Source: an uncultured Collinsella sp. | Lineage (GTDB): Bacteria > Actinomycetota > Coriobacteriia > Coriobacteriales > Coriobacteriaceae | Assembly (NCBI GenBank): GCA_900554255.1 | Contig: USGN01000082.1 | Coordinates: 1 to 5,970, forward strand | Direction: 5' to 3' | Length of the DNA stretch: 5,970 nucleotides | Part shown: positions 5,409 through 5,970 of the stretch, piece by piece | How positions within the stretch are numbered: the stretch's first letter is position 1 | Layout: each line of letters begins with the position of its first letter | The notes under the pieces: model-generated | Database searches by the model: none | What the model was told of the DNA's origin: nothing | The model's input: only the letters and a program-made list of their open reading frames with translations | Translations under genes and position numbers: made by a program

Positions 5409-5493
5409 GGCTATTGAGTAACACTCTTGAAAGGTTTTGAGCTTTGTGGCGCGGATGTGGCTCGCCTGTGTGGGGCGTGTGGATGGCTCGTTC

Positions 5494-5970
5494 CTAGCGC
5501 TGCGGCTCTGCGGCGCGCACCTGCTCGATGACCTTTTCCATGGTGGCGTCGATGCGGTCTTTTTTGAGTTCGCATTCCCAGATGGTTATGGGTGTCCAGC
5601 CCATTTGAGTGAGCGCTGCCACCGCGGCGCGATCGCGCTCGACGTTGCGACGGAACTTTGCCTCCCAAAACTCAACGTTGCGCTTGGGCTGGCTAGGGTT
5701 GCACTTGGGGCAGCGGTGCCAAAAGCAGCCGTTGACGAAGATGGCGATCTTGCGGCCGGGAAAGGCGATGTCGGGCTTGCCAGGAACCTTCCATTCCAAG
5801 CGATAACCCGTAAGGCCCGCGGCGCGCAGGCGCTGTCGTACGAGCAGCTCGGGCTTGGTGTTCGCGCGTTTGTTGCCCTTCATGGACTTTTTTATAGCGG
5901 CGCGACGGCGCACGAGTTCGCGCTCGTCAGCGGAGAGGTCCGAGGTATCGATGCCGTCGAGCAGACCTGG
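5494..5970 (-). CDS. vsr: Very short patch repair (Vsr) mismatch endonuclease, 5' end probably outside window
   Basis: Vsr nicks the strand carrying T in T:G mismatches produced by deamination of 5-methylcytosine, starting short-patch repair. Counting from the window edge, 158 residues are visible. TKPE (about 38-41) is the family's N-terminal motif. Asp67 in GKPD corresponds to the catalytic metal-binding Asp51 of E. coli Vsr. GCFWHRCPKC (81-90) holds the active-site His and cysteines of the likely zinc site. EFW and NVERD (100-113) and WEC (131-133) complete the signature. The frame has no stop up to base 5970, and the residues there (DLSADERELVRRRAAIKKSM) look like real N-terminal sequence. 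The in-window GTG at 5913 and ATG at 5883 lack Shine-Dalgarno sites, so I place the start beyond the edge. Vsr genes usually accompany a cytosine-C5 methyltransferase gene, which is not in this window. Confidence 0.93.
   Translation of the reverse strand, partial: PGLLDGIDTSDLSADERELVRRRAAIKKSMKGNKRANTKPELLVRQRLRAAGLTGYRLEWKVPGKPDIAFPGRKIAIFVNGCFWHRCPKCNPSQPKRNVEFWEAKFRRNVERDRAAVAALTQMGWTPITIWECELKKDRIDATMEKVIEQVRAAEPQR

Noticed and set aside
5411..5668. 85-codon open frame on the - strand overlapping vsr
   Set aside because: Arg/His/Ala-rich out-of-frame reading of the vsr gene; the Vsr frame has all family motifs.

Overview
The window looks like chromosomal DNA from a GC-rich gut actinobacterium, most likely a Coriobacteriia member such as Collinsella or a close relative. 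This rests on codon preference (GGC, GAC, ACC, AAG, CTC), on the combination of an anaerobe-type FprA flavodiiron protein with a class II aldolase, and on the style of the proteins. It is an inference from reading, not a search result. No CRISPR array, rRNA, tRNA or complete mobile element was seen.

Left part (1-1076): the 3' end of a flavodiiron protein gene (O2/NO detoxification) runs on the + strand and ends at a very strong, symmetrical hairpin terminator shared with the convergent gene that follows.

Central metabolic block (1074-3069): a DeoR-family sugar regulator on the - strand is divergent from a highly codon-biased class II ketose-bisphosphate aldolase on the + strand. The roughly 330-base region between them is markedly AT-rich. 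It holds candidate promoter elements and three inverted repeats that could be operators. The simplest reading is that the DeoR protein senses a phosphorylated sugar and controls its own gene and the aldolase. For both genes a start inside the longest open frame is better supported than the longest one, because of a Shine-Dalgarno site.

Convergent gap (3070-3402): this is the most unusual part. A 151-base nested palindrome with perfect 37-bp outer arms lies 24 bases after the aldolase stop. Its right side is repeated as a diverged direct copy about 105 bases further on, with an 18-base identical stretch in both copies. It looks like a dispersed intergenic palindromic repeat that may also act as a two-way transcription barrier.

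Right part (3403-5970), all on the - strand: an AraC-family regulator followed 56 bases later by a HAD phosphatase, probably co-transcribed. Base composition here is lower in GC than in the flavoprotein and aldolase genes. Upstream of the AraC gene is a 69-codon ORF of unknown function with a good Shine-Dalgarno site. It is preceded after only 2 bases by the stop of another open frame that has no convincing start, possibly a gene remnant. At the right edge is a Vsr mismatch endonuclease whose reading frame stays open to the window end, so its true start is probably outside. Vsr implies a cytosine-C5 methyltransferase in the genome, probably nearby.
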